Origin: Sphingorhabdus sp. SMR4y
GTDB taxonomy: Bacteria > Pseudomonadota > Alphaproteobacteria > Sphingomonadales > Sphingomonadaceae
Length of the DNA: 64,000 nucleotides
NCBI RefSeq assembly: GCF_002218195.1
Contig: NZ_CP022336.1
Location: forward strand, 2,909,001 to 2,973,000
Reading direction: 5' to 3'
The notes beneath the pieces were generated by a model. The model had not been told where the DNA came from and searched no databases. It saw nothing but the letters and a program-made list of their open reading frames with translations. The position numbers were made by a program, and so were the translations under genes. The first letter of the stretch is position 1, and every line of letters begins with the position of its first letter. Below, piece after piece: positions 42,225 through 51,691 of the stretch.

Positions 42225-43199
42225 TCAGCTTTCGCGGTGCTCGCTTTTGACCCAGCGTACGGTTCCCGAGGACGCGCGCATGACAACACTTTCCGTGGTC
42301 ATTTTGCCGCCGCGCAATTTCTTGACGCCTTCCAGCAGCGAACCATGAGTCACGCCGGTAGCGGCAAAGATAACATCGCCCTTGGCCAGCTCTTTCAGAT
42401 CGTAGACCTTGTCCAGATCCTCGATACCCCATTTATAGGCGCGCTGCCGCTCGTCGTCATTGCGGAACAGCAGGCGGCCCTTGAACTGGCCGCCAACGCA
42501 GCGCAGCGCGGCTGCTGCGAGCACGCCTTCCGGCGCTCCGCCGCTGCCCATATACATGTCGACGGTCGTGTCTTCGTCAGTGGTGGCGATCACGCCGGCG
42601 ACATCGCCGTCCGGGATCAGCATGATGCCGCATCCGATTTCGCGCAACTCGGCGATAATCTTGTCATGGCGCGGACGGTCGAGAACGCAGACGATAATCT
42701 CGGCCGGCTCGACGCCCTTTTCCTTGGCAACGGCCGAGACATTTTCGGTCACCGACTTGTTGAGATCGATAATGCCGGGGGAATAGCCCGGACCAACCGC
42801 AAGCTTGTCCATATAAACATCAGGCGCGTTCAGCAGATTGCCTTTTTCGGCGATGGCCAGAACGGCAAGCGCATTGGCGCCCGCCTTGGCGGTGATGGTC
42901 GTGCCTTCCAGAGGATCGAGCGCAATATCGATCGCAGGGGCTTCGCCCTCACAGCCGCGTCCGACCTTCTCTCCGATATACAGCATCGGTGCTTCGTCGC
43001 GTTCGCCTTCGCCGATAACCACAGTACCGCAAATATCCAGAGCGTTCAAAGCGGCACGCATTGCTTCGACGGCAGCCGCATCGGCGGCCTTTTCGTCGCC
43101 GCGGCCAATCAGATTGGCTGCCGATATGGCGGCTGCTTCGGTAACGCGTACCATTTCCATGACCAGTACGCGGTCCAATATGTCGCTTGCTTGTGGCAT
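42225..43199 (-). CDS. glpX: fructose-1,6-bisphosphatase class II
   Basis: 324 residues, the typical length. GTVVIGEGERDEAPMLYIGE, and IDIALDPLEGTTITAKAGAN are the metal- and phosphate-site motifs; GSGGAPEGVLAAAALRCVGG follows. It acts in gluconeogenesis. ATG 43199 (MPQASDILDRV) behind AGAAGGA is preferred over an upstream ATG that would add 39 unconserved residues. The gene follows hom by 129 bp on the same strand, and both run towards the hydrolase and glycosylase genes. Confidence 0.95.
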   Translation of the reverse strand: MPQASDILDRVLVMEMVRVTEAAAISAANLIGRGDEKAADAAAVEAMRAALNALDICGTVVIGEGERDEAPMLYIGEKVGRGCEGEAPAIDIALDPLEGTTITAKAGANALAVLAIAEKGNLLNAPDVYMDKLAVGPGYSPGIIDLNKSVTENVSAVAKEKGVEPAEIIVCVLDRPRHDKIIAELREIGCGIMLIPDGDVAGVIATTDEDTTVDMYMGSGGAPEGVLAAAALRCVGGQFKGRLLFRNDDERQRAYKWGIEDLDKVYDLKELAKGDVIFAATGVTHGSLLEGVKKLRGGKMTTESVVMRASSGTVRWVKSEHRES

Positions 43200-43327
43200 A
43201 TTATCGATCAGTCCTTCTCTAAAGGGTAATTTTGAAGTCTCGATAGGCGAGCAATATTGCAAAGTCGAGACAGGTTTTCCCAACGCCGAGGTTGATAGTA
43301 TCGGTTGCGCGCGCAACCGGACAGGGA

Positions 43328-44626
43328 TCAGTCCTGGTCGCTGAGCAGATGCATCACAACTGGCGCCGCCTGCAAACTTGTCGAACTGGACAATGCAGCC
43401 AGGCTCTCGGAGACATTGCGCTCGCGACTATCGTGGGTGACCATCGAGATCAGCACCGACCCCTCGTCGGTTTTTGCCGTCTGGATCAGGCTCTCGATCG
43501 ACACGTTCGCGTCGCGCATGGCGGCGGTAATCTCGGCCAGAACGCCGGGTTTGTCGGCGACGATGAAGCGGACATAGCTTTTACCCGTCCGGTTGCCGCT
43601 CTCGGCCCGTTCGCAGGCTTCCATCTTGCTGGCCGGTGCGGCGAAGACCGTGCCGGCATCGCCCCGGGCGATATCGATCAGATCGGCAACGACGGCAGAG
43701 GCCGTTGGTCCTTCACCAGCGCCGGCACCCTGAAACATCAGGCGACCGGAGAAATTGCCCTCGGCAACCACGGCATTGGTAGAGCCTTCGATATGGGCCA
43801 ACGGATGATTTTCGGGGACCAGATAGGGATTGACCCGCTGGAACAATTTCCCGTTGTCGATTCGGGCCATGCCGAGCAGGCGGATACGATAGCCCAGAGC
43901 CTTGGCCTGACCGATGTCGGCTGCCATGATATGGCGTATGCCGTCGATTTCGACACCGTCGAAGTCGAGCGCCTTGCCGAATGACAAGGCCGCCAATATG
44001 GCCAGTTTATGCGCTGCATCGACGCCGTCGATGTCAAAGCTCGGGTCGGCTTCGGCATAGCCGATTTCCTGCGCTTCCCGCAGCACGTCGTCGAAGTCCC
44101 GACCGTATTTTTCCATGGCCGTGAGGATATAATTGCAGGTGCCATTAAGAATGCCATAGACGCGCTCGATCCGGTTGGCCGACGCGCCGTCCCGCAATCC
44201 CTTGATAACCGGAATGCCGCCGGCCACCGCAGCTTCATAGCGAAGCGAGAGATTCGCATTTTCTGCAGCTGTGGCCAGTTCCATGCCGTGATGGGCGACC
44301 ATCGCCTTGTTGGCGGTGACGAACGACTTGCCGGCGGCGAGGCTTTTTCGCGCCAGTTCCAGCGCTGTCCCCTCGGACCCACCGATCAATTCGACGACGC
44401 AGTCGACATCATCATGGGTCGCCAGGTCTTCGGTTTTGTCACACCATGAATAAGATGCCAGATCAATGCCCCGGTCGCGGTCGCGGTTACGGGCGGATAC
44501 GGCGGTCACCACGATAGGACGACCGGCCCGTTGCGTGATCATCGCGCCATTTTCTTCAATGAGACGGATAACGCCGGTCCCGACGGTACCCAGTCCGGCG
44601 AGCGCGATGCGTAGCGGAGCAGTCAT
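43328..44626 (-). CDS. hom: homoserine dehydrogenase
   Basis: 432 residues. N-terminal nucleotide fold IALAGLGTVGTGVIRLIEEN, catalytic region YGILNGTCNYILTAMEKYG, then ADPSFDIDGVDAAHKLAILA, and a C-terminal ACT domain (YVRFIVADKPGVLAEITAAM) for feedback by threonine. It makes homoserine for Met, Thr and Ile synthesis. Free-standing, not fused to aspartokinase. Confidence 0.96.
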   Translation of the reverse strand: MTAPLRIALAGLGTVGTGVIRLIEENGAMITQRAGRPIVVTAVSARNRDRDRGIDLASYSWCDKTEDLATHDDVDCVVELIGGSEGTALELARKSLAAGKSFVTANKAMVAHHGMELATAAENANLSLRYEAAVAGGIPVIKGLRDGASANRIERVYGILNGTCNYILTAMEKYGRDFDDVLREAQEIGYAEADPSFDIDGVDAAHKLAILAALSFGKALDFDGVEIDGIRHIMAADIGQAKALGYRIRLLGMARIDNGKLFQRVNPYLVPENHPLAHIEGSTNAVVAEGNFSGRLMFQGAGAGEGPTASAVVADLIDIARGDAGTVFAAPASKMEACERAESGNRTGKSYVRFIVADKPGVLAEITAAMRDANVSIESLIQTAKTDEGSVLISMVTHDSRERNVSESLAALSSSTSLQAAPVVMHLLSDQD

Positions 44627-44783
44627 GGTGATAGGCCTCTTTGCGATTCAGGTGAAATTGTTGGCGCCTTATTAGCGCCGCGCTGTGCGAATGCCAGTAT
44701 AAGTTGGCCCGTATCGGCCAGTGACCATCAGCCGGGCAGCCTGAGCAGGCCGCTATAGCAAGGCCTGTACAGGCGGGGGCGTC

Positions 44784-45620
44784 TCAGGGCTGGCGTGACC
44801 GGGGGCAGTTTCCAAGATCATTGAGCACCATCTGGTAATCGCTGCTGGCTTGCTGTGCATTGGCGGGTGAATCGCCGCTCAGGGCGCTGGCGGGCAATTG
44901 CCGCGGCAGGAAGCAGGCCAGCCGGTACCAGAGCAGGCTGTTCCGGACAGGCGCGCGCGCGGCCTCGTCGACAATCTCGCCCAGCGAGACGGCCCAGAAC
45001 TTCTGCTGGCCGGCGCGCTTCAGCACGGTGATCGATATCGGCGAGCCGGTTTCGGTTTCGAGGAAAATCTGCGTTTCACCCTCGCCGATAATCGTGCCGG
45101 GCACGTGAAAGGCACTTGCGATCCGAGAGATCGCCGGGGGGGCATCATAGGCAACCAGTTCGCGAACCAGAGAGCGGATCCGCTGTTCCCGGCTGGCGGT
45201 CCAGGCGATCTGGGCATCTTTCGCTATCAACTGGATATCGTCACCGCGGCCGGGCGCACGGCGGCCGAATATAATGTAGGACTTCTTCTTGATCTTCGGC
45301 GCACGGCCGCGCGTATCGAGCGGCAGATCTATTATATAGCGAATCGTTTCACCGATTCCGCCGTCACCGCGAATCAAGGCGCTGGTCGACGCAATTATAT
45401 AGAAGCGCTGCGTGTTCGGCGGTGCGTTGGGGGCGCGTTCCGGATCGACTTTAATTGCATTTTTAACCGCTACACGAGCAATGATGGTGGCATCCTCGCT
45501 GAGGTCTGCAATGTCGGCATATTGCAGCGGGTCACCATTGACAGAATCCTCTGCAAAGGCAGGCGAAACGGCAAATTGAGAGAAAGACAGCATGACTGCA
45601 AATATCGTGGAGAAGCGCAT
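44784..45620 (-). CDS. secreted or periplasmic hypothetical protein
   Basis: 278 residues from ATG 45620 (AAGGGAAA upstream). MRFSTIFAVMLSFSQFAVSP is a signal peptide cut after AFA. The mature part is mostly beta-rich with many basic turns (RAPGRGDDIQLIAKD; REQRIRSLVRELVAYDAPPA). Two cysteines occur near the C-terminus. I recognise no named family; similar Sphingomonadales proteins are annotated as hypothetical. It is convergent to nothing near and lies divergent from tonB across 268 bp. Confidence 0.75.
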   Translation of the reverse strand: MRFSTIFAVMLSFSQFAVSPAFAEDSVNGDPLQYADIADLSEDATIIARVAVKNAIKVDPERAPNAPPNTQRFYIIASTSALIRGDGGIGETIRYIIDLPLDTRGRAPKIKKKSYIIFGRRAPGRGDDIQLIAKDAQIAWTASREQRIRSLVRELVAYDAPPAISRIASAFHVPGTIIGEGETQIFLETETGSPISITVLKRAGQQKFWAVSLGEIVDEAARAPVRNSLLWYRLACFLPRQLPASALSGDSPANAQQASSDYQMVLNDLGNCPRSRQP

Positions 45621-45888
45621 GGTTTTCCCTTGTTTTAACATTTATGATAGGCGGTTTTTAGCCCTTCTTATAGGCCTTTAACAGCTTAATCGCTACTGAA
45701 CCAACAAAGCGATTGCCTGCTTGGAACTAGCACGTTAAAACAAATTTAAGATGGCTTTCAAGCGAACGAAGAGTTGTCATGGGGATAAAAAGGGTCGCGG
45801 TGGTTTTTCAAGCCTCTCGCTCTTTGTCTGGAACTTCAGCAATGGAGTATACTACCTTGTGATGGGGAAAAAGGAGTTACATTTCTGA

Positions 45889-46545
45889 ATGGCTTATGCT
45901 GACCAAGAGATGAGTTCGAACAAGATCATATCGATCGTTCTTGTCGTAATCATTCACCTGTTACTTGGCTATGCGCTGGTCACCGGGCTAGCCTATACTG
46001 CCGTCAAGAAGGTTGCGACGCAGCTGGATATGATTGATATTGAAGAGGAAGAACCACCAGAAGAGCCTGAGGAGCCACCACCACCTCCGCCAGATCAGCC
46101 GATTGAGCCGCCACCAGTGGTGACGCCTCCGCCAATCGTGGCTCCCGTGGTTGCGCCGCGGCCGGTAATCCGGACCGTTCCAACCGCACCGCCGCCGCCG
46201 GCACCGGTTGTTGCGCCTCCTGCGCCACCACCTGCTCCACCTCCGCCGCAGCGGGCGAATCCGGAGCCTCGTGGCAATCCCGGGAACTGGGCTAATGCGA
46301 ATGACTATCCTTCGCGGGCCTTGCGTGAAGAGCGTGAAGGGACCACACGTTTCCGGCTAACCGTCGGTTCGAATGGTCGGGTAACTGATTGTCAGATCAC
46401 AGGTTCTAGCGGCCACGCTGATCTTGACCAGGCTGCCTGCAAAAACCTGACACGGCGTGCGCGCTTCAGACCTTCTCTGGACGCGAACGGTGAACCTACC
46501 ACTGGTTATTACTCCAACGCCGTACGTTGGCAGATACCGGAATAA
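45889..46545 (+). CDS. tonB: TonB energy transducer
   Basis: 218 residues. An N-terminal membrane helix (IISIVLVVIIHLLLGYALVT) is followed by a long Pro/Glu then Pro/Val/Ala-rich periplasm-spanning stretch (about 48-122) and a C-terminal TonB domain with DYPSRALREEREGTTRFRLT and VTDCQITGSSGHADLDQAAC. It transmits proton-motive force to outer-membrane TonB-dependent receptors. First gene of tonB-exbB-exbD-exbD. AAGGAG is 12 bases before the ATG. Confidence 0.95.
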   Translation: MAYADQEMSSNKIISIVLVVIIHLLLGYALVTGLAYTAVKKVATQLDMIDIEEEEPPEEPEEPPPPPPDQPIEPPPVVTPPPIVAPVVAPRPVIRTVPTAPPPPAPVVAPPAPPPAPPPPQRANPEPRGNPGNWANANDYPSRALREEREGTTRFRLTVGSNGRVTDCQITGSSGHADLDQAACKNLTRRARFRPSLDANGEPTTGYYSNAVRWQIPE

Positions 46546-46552
46546 TGTAATC

Positions 46553-46581
46553 GGGAAGGGCTCCTCCAACTTACCCTTCCC
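46553..46581 (+). other. hairpin between tonB and exbB
   Basis: GGGAAGGG (46553-46560) pairs with CCCTTCCC (46574-46581) around a 13-base loop, directly after the tonB stop. There is no U-run, so partial read-through or mRNA end protection is likely rather than full termination. Confidence 0.5.
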
Positions 46582-46626
46582 AACCACAAATTTTTGCAAT
46601 TAGTTTATCCTGAGGGGAATGTTAAA

Positions 46627-47388
46627 ATGTTGATTGAAATTTTGGCCGCTGCACCGGCGGCTCCGCAAAACGCTTTCGGTTTTTGGGAAGCAATGGAACA
46701 GGGTGGTGTTATCGCCTGGTCTGTTCTCGCAATCCTGACGATCATGTCCGTCTCTTCTTTCTACATCCTGTTCTCGAAATTGTTTGAACAGAATAAAGTC
46801 ATGAAGCAGGGTGCTGCAATGCGCTCGACTTTCTGGCGCGCAGGCAGCCTCAAGGAAGGCGCTGCCAAGCTCGACAAGAACTCCGCTTACCGTCAGATTG
46901 TTGACGATGCGATCAAGGCAGATGCCGATCACGCCAAATTGACCGACCCGGTTGAAGCGCATGACTGGCTGCACGGATCGATCGAACGGTCGCAGGATCT
47001 GATCAAGTCGAAGCTCGCAACCGGCCTGCCATGGCTGGCAACCGTTGGTGCTACCTCGCCGTTTATCGGTCTGTTCGGTACGGTTATCGGTATCTATCGC
47101 GCCCTGATCAAGATCGGCATCGCCGGCCAGGCATCGATCGACGCTGTTGCTGGTCCTGTTGGTGAAGCTCTGATCATGACCGCACTGGGTCTTGGTGTGG
47201 CTGTTCCTGCTGTTCTGGCCTATAACTGGCTGCAGGGACGCAACAAGCGTATCTCCGAACAGCTGGCTGCATTCTCCAATGACGTTCTTGGCTACATGGC
47301 TTCGGACGGTGGCGTTAAGCCAATCGCTACCACTACCGCAGGAGCCAAGCCTGCTGCGAAACCAGCTGCGCCTGCTGCGAAGAAGTAA
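46627..47388 (+). CDS. exbB: ExbB, MotA/TolQ/ExbB proton channel family
   Basis: 253 residues. Three membrane helices: GVIAWSVLAILTIMSVSSFY, then the conserved LPWLATVGATSPFIGLFGTVIGIYRAL pair region, and ALIMTALGLGVAVPAVLAY. The TSPFIGLFGTV and AVPAVLAYN motifs are family marks. The C-terminus is an Ala/Lys/Pro tail (KPAAKPAAPAAKK). It forms the ExbB pentamer that drives TonB. ATG 46627 is chosen (start of MLIEILAAAP). Confidence 0.95.
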   Translation: MLIEILAAAPAAPQNAFGFWEAMEQGGVIAWSVLAILTIMSVSSFYILFSKLFEQNKVMKQGAAMRSTFWRAGSLKEGAAKLDKNSAYRQIVDDAIKADADHAKLTDPVEAHDWLHGSIERSQDLIKSKLATGLPWLATVGATSPFIGLFGTVIGIYRALIKIGIAGQASIDAVAGPVGEALIMTALGLGVAVPAVLAYNWLQGRNKRISEQLAAFSNDVLGYMASDGGVKPIATTTAGAKPAAKPAAPAAKK

Positions 47389-47394
47389 GCCGTA

Positions 47395-47433
47395 GGCCGG
47401 GTTGCTCGTCGTGTATCACGCAGCAACCCGGCC
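47395..47433 (+). other. 12-bp perfect hairpin between exbB and exbD
   Basis: GGCCGGGTTGCT (47395-47406) and AGCAACCCGGCC (47422-47433), 15-base loop, beginning 7 bases after the exbB stop. Without a following U-run it may stabilise the exbB message or reduce read-through into exbD, fitting the higher need for ExbB. Confidence 0.6.
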
Positions 47434-47494
47434 AGCGCACGACAAGGAAGCCATGGCTTCCTTCAGATGTTTAGTTTTGAGAGGATAAAATCCT

Positions 47495-48016
47495 ATGGCG
47501 ATGAATGTTGGGGGCGATAGCGGCGAGGCAACTCCTCTATCCGATATTAATACCACCCCACTCGTGGACGTTATGCTGGTGCTGCTGATCATTTTCTTGA
47601 TCGCTGTTCCCGTGGTTATCCAGACCGTAGAACTCGAGCTCCCCGTACTGCCCTTCGAGCCCACGACGACCAAGAAAGAAAATGTGCTGCTGTCGATCAC
47701 AACGACCGATGCTGCAGGACGTGATCCGGGTGAAGAAGGATATTCAGGAGCCACCCCCGGCGGAAATTGTCGTGTTTACTGGGGAACCAGCCCGATTGAT
47801 TCAACCGAACTGGTTTCCAAGGCGGTGAAGCAGCTTGAGGATCAGATTGAATCCTTTGGTGGCGTCGAGAATATGACACCGGAAGATATGCCGGAAGTTC
47901 ACATCCGCGGTGACATCAATACGCCCTATAAATGCATCGGCGGCGCGATCTATTCCATGCAGCGCGCGGGCTTTGCGAAAGTAGGCTTTATTTCTACACC
48001 GATCGCGGTCGAATAG
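47495..48016 (+). CDS. exbD: ExbD/TolR family protein (first copy)
   Basis: 173 residues. ATPLSDINTTPLVDVMLVLL, with the Asp of the membrane helix (TPLVDVMLVLLIIFLIAVP) that carries protons, is the family signature; the periplasmic domain is longer than in the second copy and contains two extra cysteines (GGNCRVYWG and YKCIGG). This suggests a disulfide. It works with ExbB and TonB. Confidence 0.93.
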   Translation: MAMNVGGDSGEATPLSDINTTPLVDVMLVLLIIFLIAVPVVIQTVELELPVLPFEPTTTKKENVLLSITTTDAAGRDPGEEGYSGATPGGNCRVYWGTSPIDSTELVSKAVKQLEDQIESFGGVENMTPEDMPEVHIRGDINTPYKCIGGAIYSMQRAGFAKVGFISTPIAVE

Positions 48017-48060
48017 TTCGACCGGCGACAAGAGTTATTGAAGGTTAAGGAGACTCCCGA

Positions 48061-48513
48061 ATGGCAATGAGTGGCGGAAAAGATGATGGTGAGCCAATGA
48101 TGGAGATGAACACGACGCCGCTCATCGACGTCCTGTTGGTTCTTCTCATCATGTTCATCATCACGATCCCTGTGCAGACCCACGCAGTCAAAATCGACTT
48201 GCCGGTGTCTGATAACGATCCATCCAATCCACCTCCCATAGATCCGGTCAAAAACCGCCTTGGGATAACGGCGACCAACGAAATCACCTGGAACGATACC
48301 GCTGTTTCGCTGGCTCAGGTTCAGCAATTTCTGGCCCAGACCAAATCCATGGTTCCGGAGCCGGAACTGCAGTTCCAGCCGGATCCGCTGAGCGCCTATC
48401 TGACCACCGACCGTACATTGGCGGTGATCAAGGATAGCGGCGTGAGCAAGTTCGGTTTTGTTGGAAACGAGCAATATGGCAGCTTCAACAAGGCGAAACG
48501 TCCTCCGAACTAG
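48061..48513 (+). CDS. exbD: ExbD/TolR family protein (second copy)
   Basis: 150 residues. MMEMNTTPLIDVLLVLLIMF holds the same membrane Asp; the periplasmic domain is shorter and lacks the cysteine pair of the first copy. Two tandem ExbD proteins after ExbB are common in Sphingomonadales and Xanthomonadales and may form a mixed dimer. The transcript ends at a strong terminator. Confidence 0.93.
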   Translation: MAMSGGKDDGEPMMEMNTTPLIDVLLVLLIMFIITIPVQTHAVKIDLPVSDNDPSNPPPIDPVKNRLGITATNEITWNDTAVSLAQVQQFLAQTKSMVPEPELQFQPDPLSAYLTTDRTLAVIKDSGVSKFGFVGNEQYGSFNKAKRPPN

Positions 48514-48534
48514 TTTCTGGAAAAGTCAATCAGA

Positions 48535-48568
48535 GGGGCCGCGATAGGATTATCGCGGCCCCTTTTTT
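48535..48568 (+). terminator. rho-independent terminator of the tonB operon
   Basis: Perfect 12-bp stem GGGGCCGCGATA / TATCGCGGCCCC (48535-48546 and 48551-48562) with a 4-base loop, then TTTTTT. Confidence 0.95.
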
Positions 48569-49021
48569 GTCCTGACGACAGGGCCATTGCCTCTCATCAC
48601 ATTCATTCCTGTAAGTTTTCTGCCCGATAGCGGGCACTGGCAACCTGGGGTAAAATTGACCGGATTCGAGCATGATATGACCGAAATCGGAGAGAAATGT
48701 CCGGCCAGGTAGAGCCTATCGTCGTAAACTGCCGTGGTCCTGCAACAGGGCGAATGGCTGATACCGGTCGACTCTGTTGTCCTGCATCCTTTGCTATGGT
48801 CGACCGGAACGTCGATCAGACATTGGGTCTGGAATATCCCCGTGTCTGCTGCTCGTGCCCCGGTCGCCGGTCATGCCTGTCGCTGAAAGCCGGGCCCTGT
48901 GCTGGAATTTTCCTGCCGCTATCGGAAGCGAGCCTGTTCGCCGGCCTGCTCAGCCGATACGGGCGCCATTTCAGTCACTGGCGCGGCCTGTACCGGCTTT
49001 GGTGTCAGCCTGGCCGCAAGA
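48569..49021. other. 453-bp gene-poor stretch
   Basis: Between the ton operon terminator and the end of the ABC transporter gene I find no gene I can support. A plus-strand frame at 48697-49062 is Cys/Arg/Gly-rich, lacks a ribosome site and overlaps the ABC gene, so it is not called. Confidence 0.5.
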
Positions 49022-50836
49022 TCAGGAAACGGCCTTTGCTAGGCTGGTTTCCGCGCTGCTGAACTGCAGGTCAGCCAGCCGGGCATAGAGCCCGTTTTTT
49101 GCGATCAGGCTGTCATGGTCGCCCTGTTCGACAATCCGGCCCTCATCCATCACGACAATCCGGTCGGCCGATCTTACGGTCGCCAGACGATGGGCGATGA
49201 CGATTGTGGTGCGGTCTTCCATCAGATGATCGAGTGCATCCTGCACCAGTTTTTCGCTTTCCGCATCCAGTGCGGAAGTGGCTTCGTCGAGCAGCAGGAT
49301 CGGTGTGTTGCGGAGCAGCGCTCGGGCAATCGAAATCCGCTGCCGCTGTCCGCCGGAGAGCCGCGTTCCTGCTTCGCCCATGAAACTGTCCAGCCCGTCG
49401 GGGAGGGCGCGCAAAAATTTCTCGGCATTGGCCGCGCGCGCCGCCTCCCATATTTCCTCATCGCTGGCTTCCCATTTGCCGTATCGCAGATTGTCGCGGG
49501 CGGAAGCTGCAAACAATACCGTTTCCTGAGGGACCAGCGCCATACGCTGCCTGATCTCCGCCGGATCGGCCGAGGGCAGGGCGACCCCGTCGATCCGTAC
49601 CGACCCGCTCTGCGGATCGTAAAAGCGCTGGGCGAGCTGGAACAGCGTCGACTTGCCGGCTCCGGACGGGCCGACCACGGCAACCGTCTCGCCGGGGGAT
49701 ACGGTCAGCGAGAAATTGCTCAGCGCCTGTGTATCCGGGCGCGTCGGATAGGCGAAAGAGACATTGTCAAAGGCGATTTTCCCGCGCGACGGCTCGGGCA
49801 GGGCAATCGGATTGTCGGGCGCGGCGATGCCCGGCTTTTCGGACAGCAGTTCGGCAAGCCGTCCCGCCGCGCCTGCGCCGCGCAAAAGATCACCATAGAC
49901 TTCGGTCAGCGCGCCAAAGGCCCCGGCAACGAGGCCGCCGGTTATAACGAAGGCAGCAATGGTACCGCCGGAAATACTTCCCTCTGCCACGCCGATCGCG
50001 CCGCGCCACATCAGCATGGTAATACCGGTGAATATCAGCCCGATAACGATGGCGGTCATCGCCGCGCGCAACCGGATCCGGCGCTTGGCGGTATCGAAAG
50101 TGGACTCGACCGCTCCACCAAACCGTTCATGCTCGCGCCTTTCCTGACCAAAGGCCTGGACGATTTTCATCGCGCCCAGGGTCTCGGCAATCATCGCGCC
50201 GACATCGGCAACCCGGTCCTGGCTGGAACGGGACACATTGGTCAGCTTGCGGCCGATGAAGACGATCGGCAGGATGATCACCGGAATGGCGATCAGCAGT
50301 CCGGCGGTCAGCGTGGGGGCCAGTGTGAACAGATAGACTATTCCGCCGATACCGATCACGATATTGCGCAAGGCGACTGACACGGTGGTCCCCACGACCT
50401 GCTCGATAATCGCGGTGTCGGAGGTCATGCGAGAGGCTATTTCCGAAGGCCGGTTTTCCTCGAAAAAGCCCGGCGCCAGACGCAGCAGGTTGGCCTGTAC
50501 CGCGAGCCGCAGATCGGCGACAACCCGCTCTCCCAGCCAACTGACAAAATAGAAGCGGAAGGCGGTCGCAATGGCGAGAACTCCGACTATTCCCAGGAGT
50601 CCCTGAAAATACGGGGCAATATCGCCATTACCCGCCATAAAGCCCTTGTCGATGATGGTCTTGAAGCCCGCCGGTATGGCCAGGGTCGCCATCGCGGATA
50701 CAAACAGAGCCAATAATGCGAAGGCAATCTGTTTCGGGTAGGTGATGGCGCGATCGAACACCATCCGCAGATTTCCAATTTTCTTCAGCGGTGCCGGTGG
50801 ACTGTCTTTTTCGACGGAATTGGATTTATCGTTCAT
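49022..50836 (-). CDS. ABC exporter, fused permease-ATPase (MsbA-like)
   Basis: 604 residues. Six-helix membrane domain (about 30-320, with the conserved EENRPSEIASRMTSDTAIIE) followed by an ATPase: Walker A GPSGAGKST, Q-loop LVPQETVLF, signature LSGGQRQRISIARAL, Walker B ILLLDEATSALD, H-loop VIAHRLATV. Homodimeric exporter of lipid A precursors, lipids or drugs; the substrate cannot be read. ATG 50836 (MNDKSNSVEKD) is used rather than an upstream ATG at 50872. Confidence 0.92.
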   Translation of the reverse strand: MNDKSNSVEKDSPPAPLKKIGNLRMVFDRAITYPKQIAFALLALFVSAMATLAIPAGFKTIIDKGFMAGNGDIAPYFQGLLGIVGVLAIATAFRFYFVSWLGERVVADLRLAVQANLLRLAPGFFEENRPSEIASRMTSDTAIIEQVVGTTVSVALRNIVIGIGGIVYLFTLAPTLTAGLLIAIPVIILPIVFIGRKLTNVSRSSQDRVADVGAMIAETLGAMKIVQAFGQERREHERFGGAVESTFDTAKRRIRLRAAMTAIVIGLIFTGITMLMWRGAIGVAEGSISGGTIAAFVITGGLVAGAFGALTEVYGDLLRGAGAAGRLAELLSEKPGIAAPDNPIALPEPSRGKIAFDNVSFAYPTRPDTQALSNFSLTVSPGETVAVVGPSGAGKSTLFQLAQRFYDPQSGSVRIDGVALPSADPAEIRQRMALVPQETVLFAASARDNLRYGKWEASDEEIWEAARAANAEKFLRALPDGLDSFMGEAGTRLSGGQRQRISIARALLRNTPILLLDEATSALDAESEKLVQDALDHLMEDRTTIVIAHRLATVRSADRIVVMDEGRIVEQGDHDSLIAKNGLYARLADLQFSSAETSLAKAVS

Positions 50837-51094
50837 GAGAAAGCGCCTAGCAGCCCGTCCTATTTCTAACAATCAAAGCTTTGTTCCGCTTTTGCCCGGA
50901 ACCGCCCGTCCAGTGAACATGGCGATGATGGTCCTTAATGCCAAGGCCGGAGCCAGCCAATAGCCGGCTGTGCCACGCCGAGAAGCCCCCGGCTTAACGC
51001 TGGTCAAATGTCAGGAAATTGTTAGAACAAAAGGGCTTCGGGCGGAAAGCGGCCCGGACGATTCGTGAAATTTTCGATCAAGGATGATGCACGC

Positions 51095-51643
51095 ATGAAT
51101 CAGATTGCTTCAAAAGGACAGTTGCGGATGTCTTTGCTGCGCTGGATATTGTTTGTCGTGCCGATCACCGTGCTTCTGGGTTTCGCCTTTAGCCAATTTG
51201 CAAATTCCGGCGAGGAAAATCGCTGGTTCCAGGCCTTGGCCAAGCCGGACGCGCAACCGCCCGGCCCGGTATTCGGTGCCGCCTGGGCCTTGCTATACGC
51301 CATGATGGGCACCGCCTTCGCGATGGTGCTGCACGCGCGTGGCGCGCCTTTGCGGGGGCCGGCCATCATCTTGTATCTGCTGCAATATGCGCTCAACCTG
51401 TTCTGGCCGGTGCTGTTTTTCGGCATGCACCAGGTCGGTGCGGCCTTCTGGCTGCTCATCATCATCTTCCTGTTGGCCCTGGGCACAACTTTGGTCTTTG
51501 GCCGGGTTCGCAAGGCCGCAGCCTGGCTGATGGTGCCCTATCTCGCGTGGCTATGTTTTGCCGCGGTGCTCAACAAGCAGATCGAATGGTTGAATCCCGG
51601 TGCGGAAACCCTTGTGGTTCCGGCTGCGAGAACCCAGATATAG
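51095..51643 (+). CDS. tspO: TspO/MBR family tryptophan-rich sensory protein
   Basis: 182 residues with five membrane helices. WFQALAKPDAQPPGPVFGAA, GTAFAMVLHARG, YLLQYALNLFWPVLFFGMHQ and PYLAWLCFAAVLN reproduce the TspO pattern (W-x-x-KP-x-P near the start, LN-x-x-W in the middle, W-x-x-FA-x-x-LN at the end). It binds porphyrins in homologues and can modulate stress or photosynthesis genes. ATG 51095 was chosen (AAGGA upstream). Confidence 0.9.
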   Translation: MNQIASKGQLRMSLLRWILFVVPITVLLGFAFSQFANSGEENRWFQALAKPDAQPPGPVFGAAWALLYAMMGTAFAMVLHARGAPLRGPAIILYLLQYALNLFWPVLFFGMHQVGAAFWLLIIIFLLALGTTLVFGRVRKAAAWLMVPYLAWLCFAAVLNKQIEWLNPGAETLVVPAARTQI

Positions 51644-51691
51644 ACAATAATATTTTTCGGGCCGTGAAAGGTCCAGACGGAGTTAAAAGAC

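Noticed and set aside
48697-49062. 121-codon plus-strand frame after the ton operon
   Set aside because: Cys/Arg/Gly-rich, no ribosome site, overlaps the ABC transporter gene.
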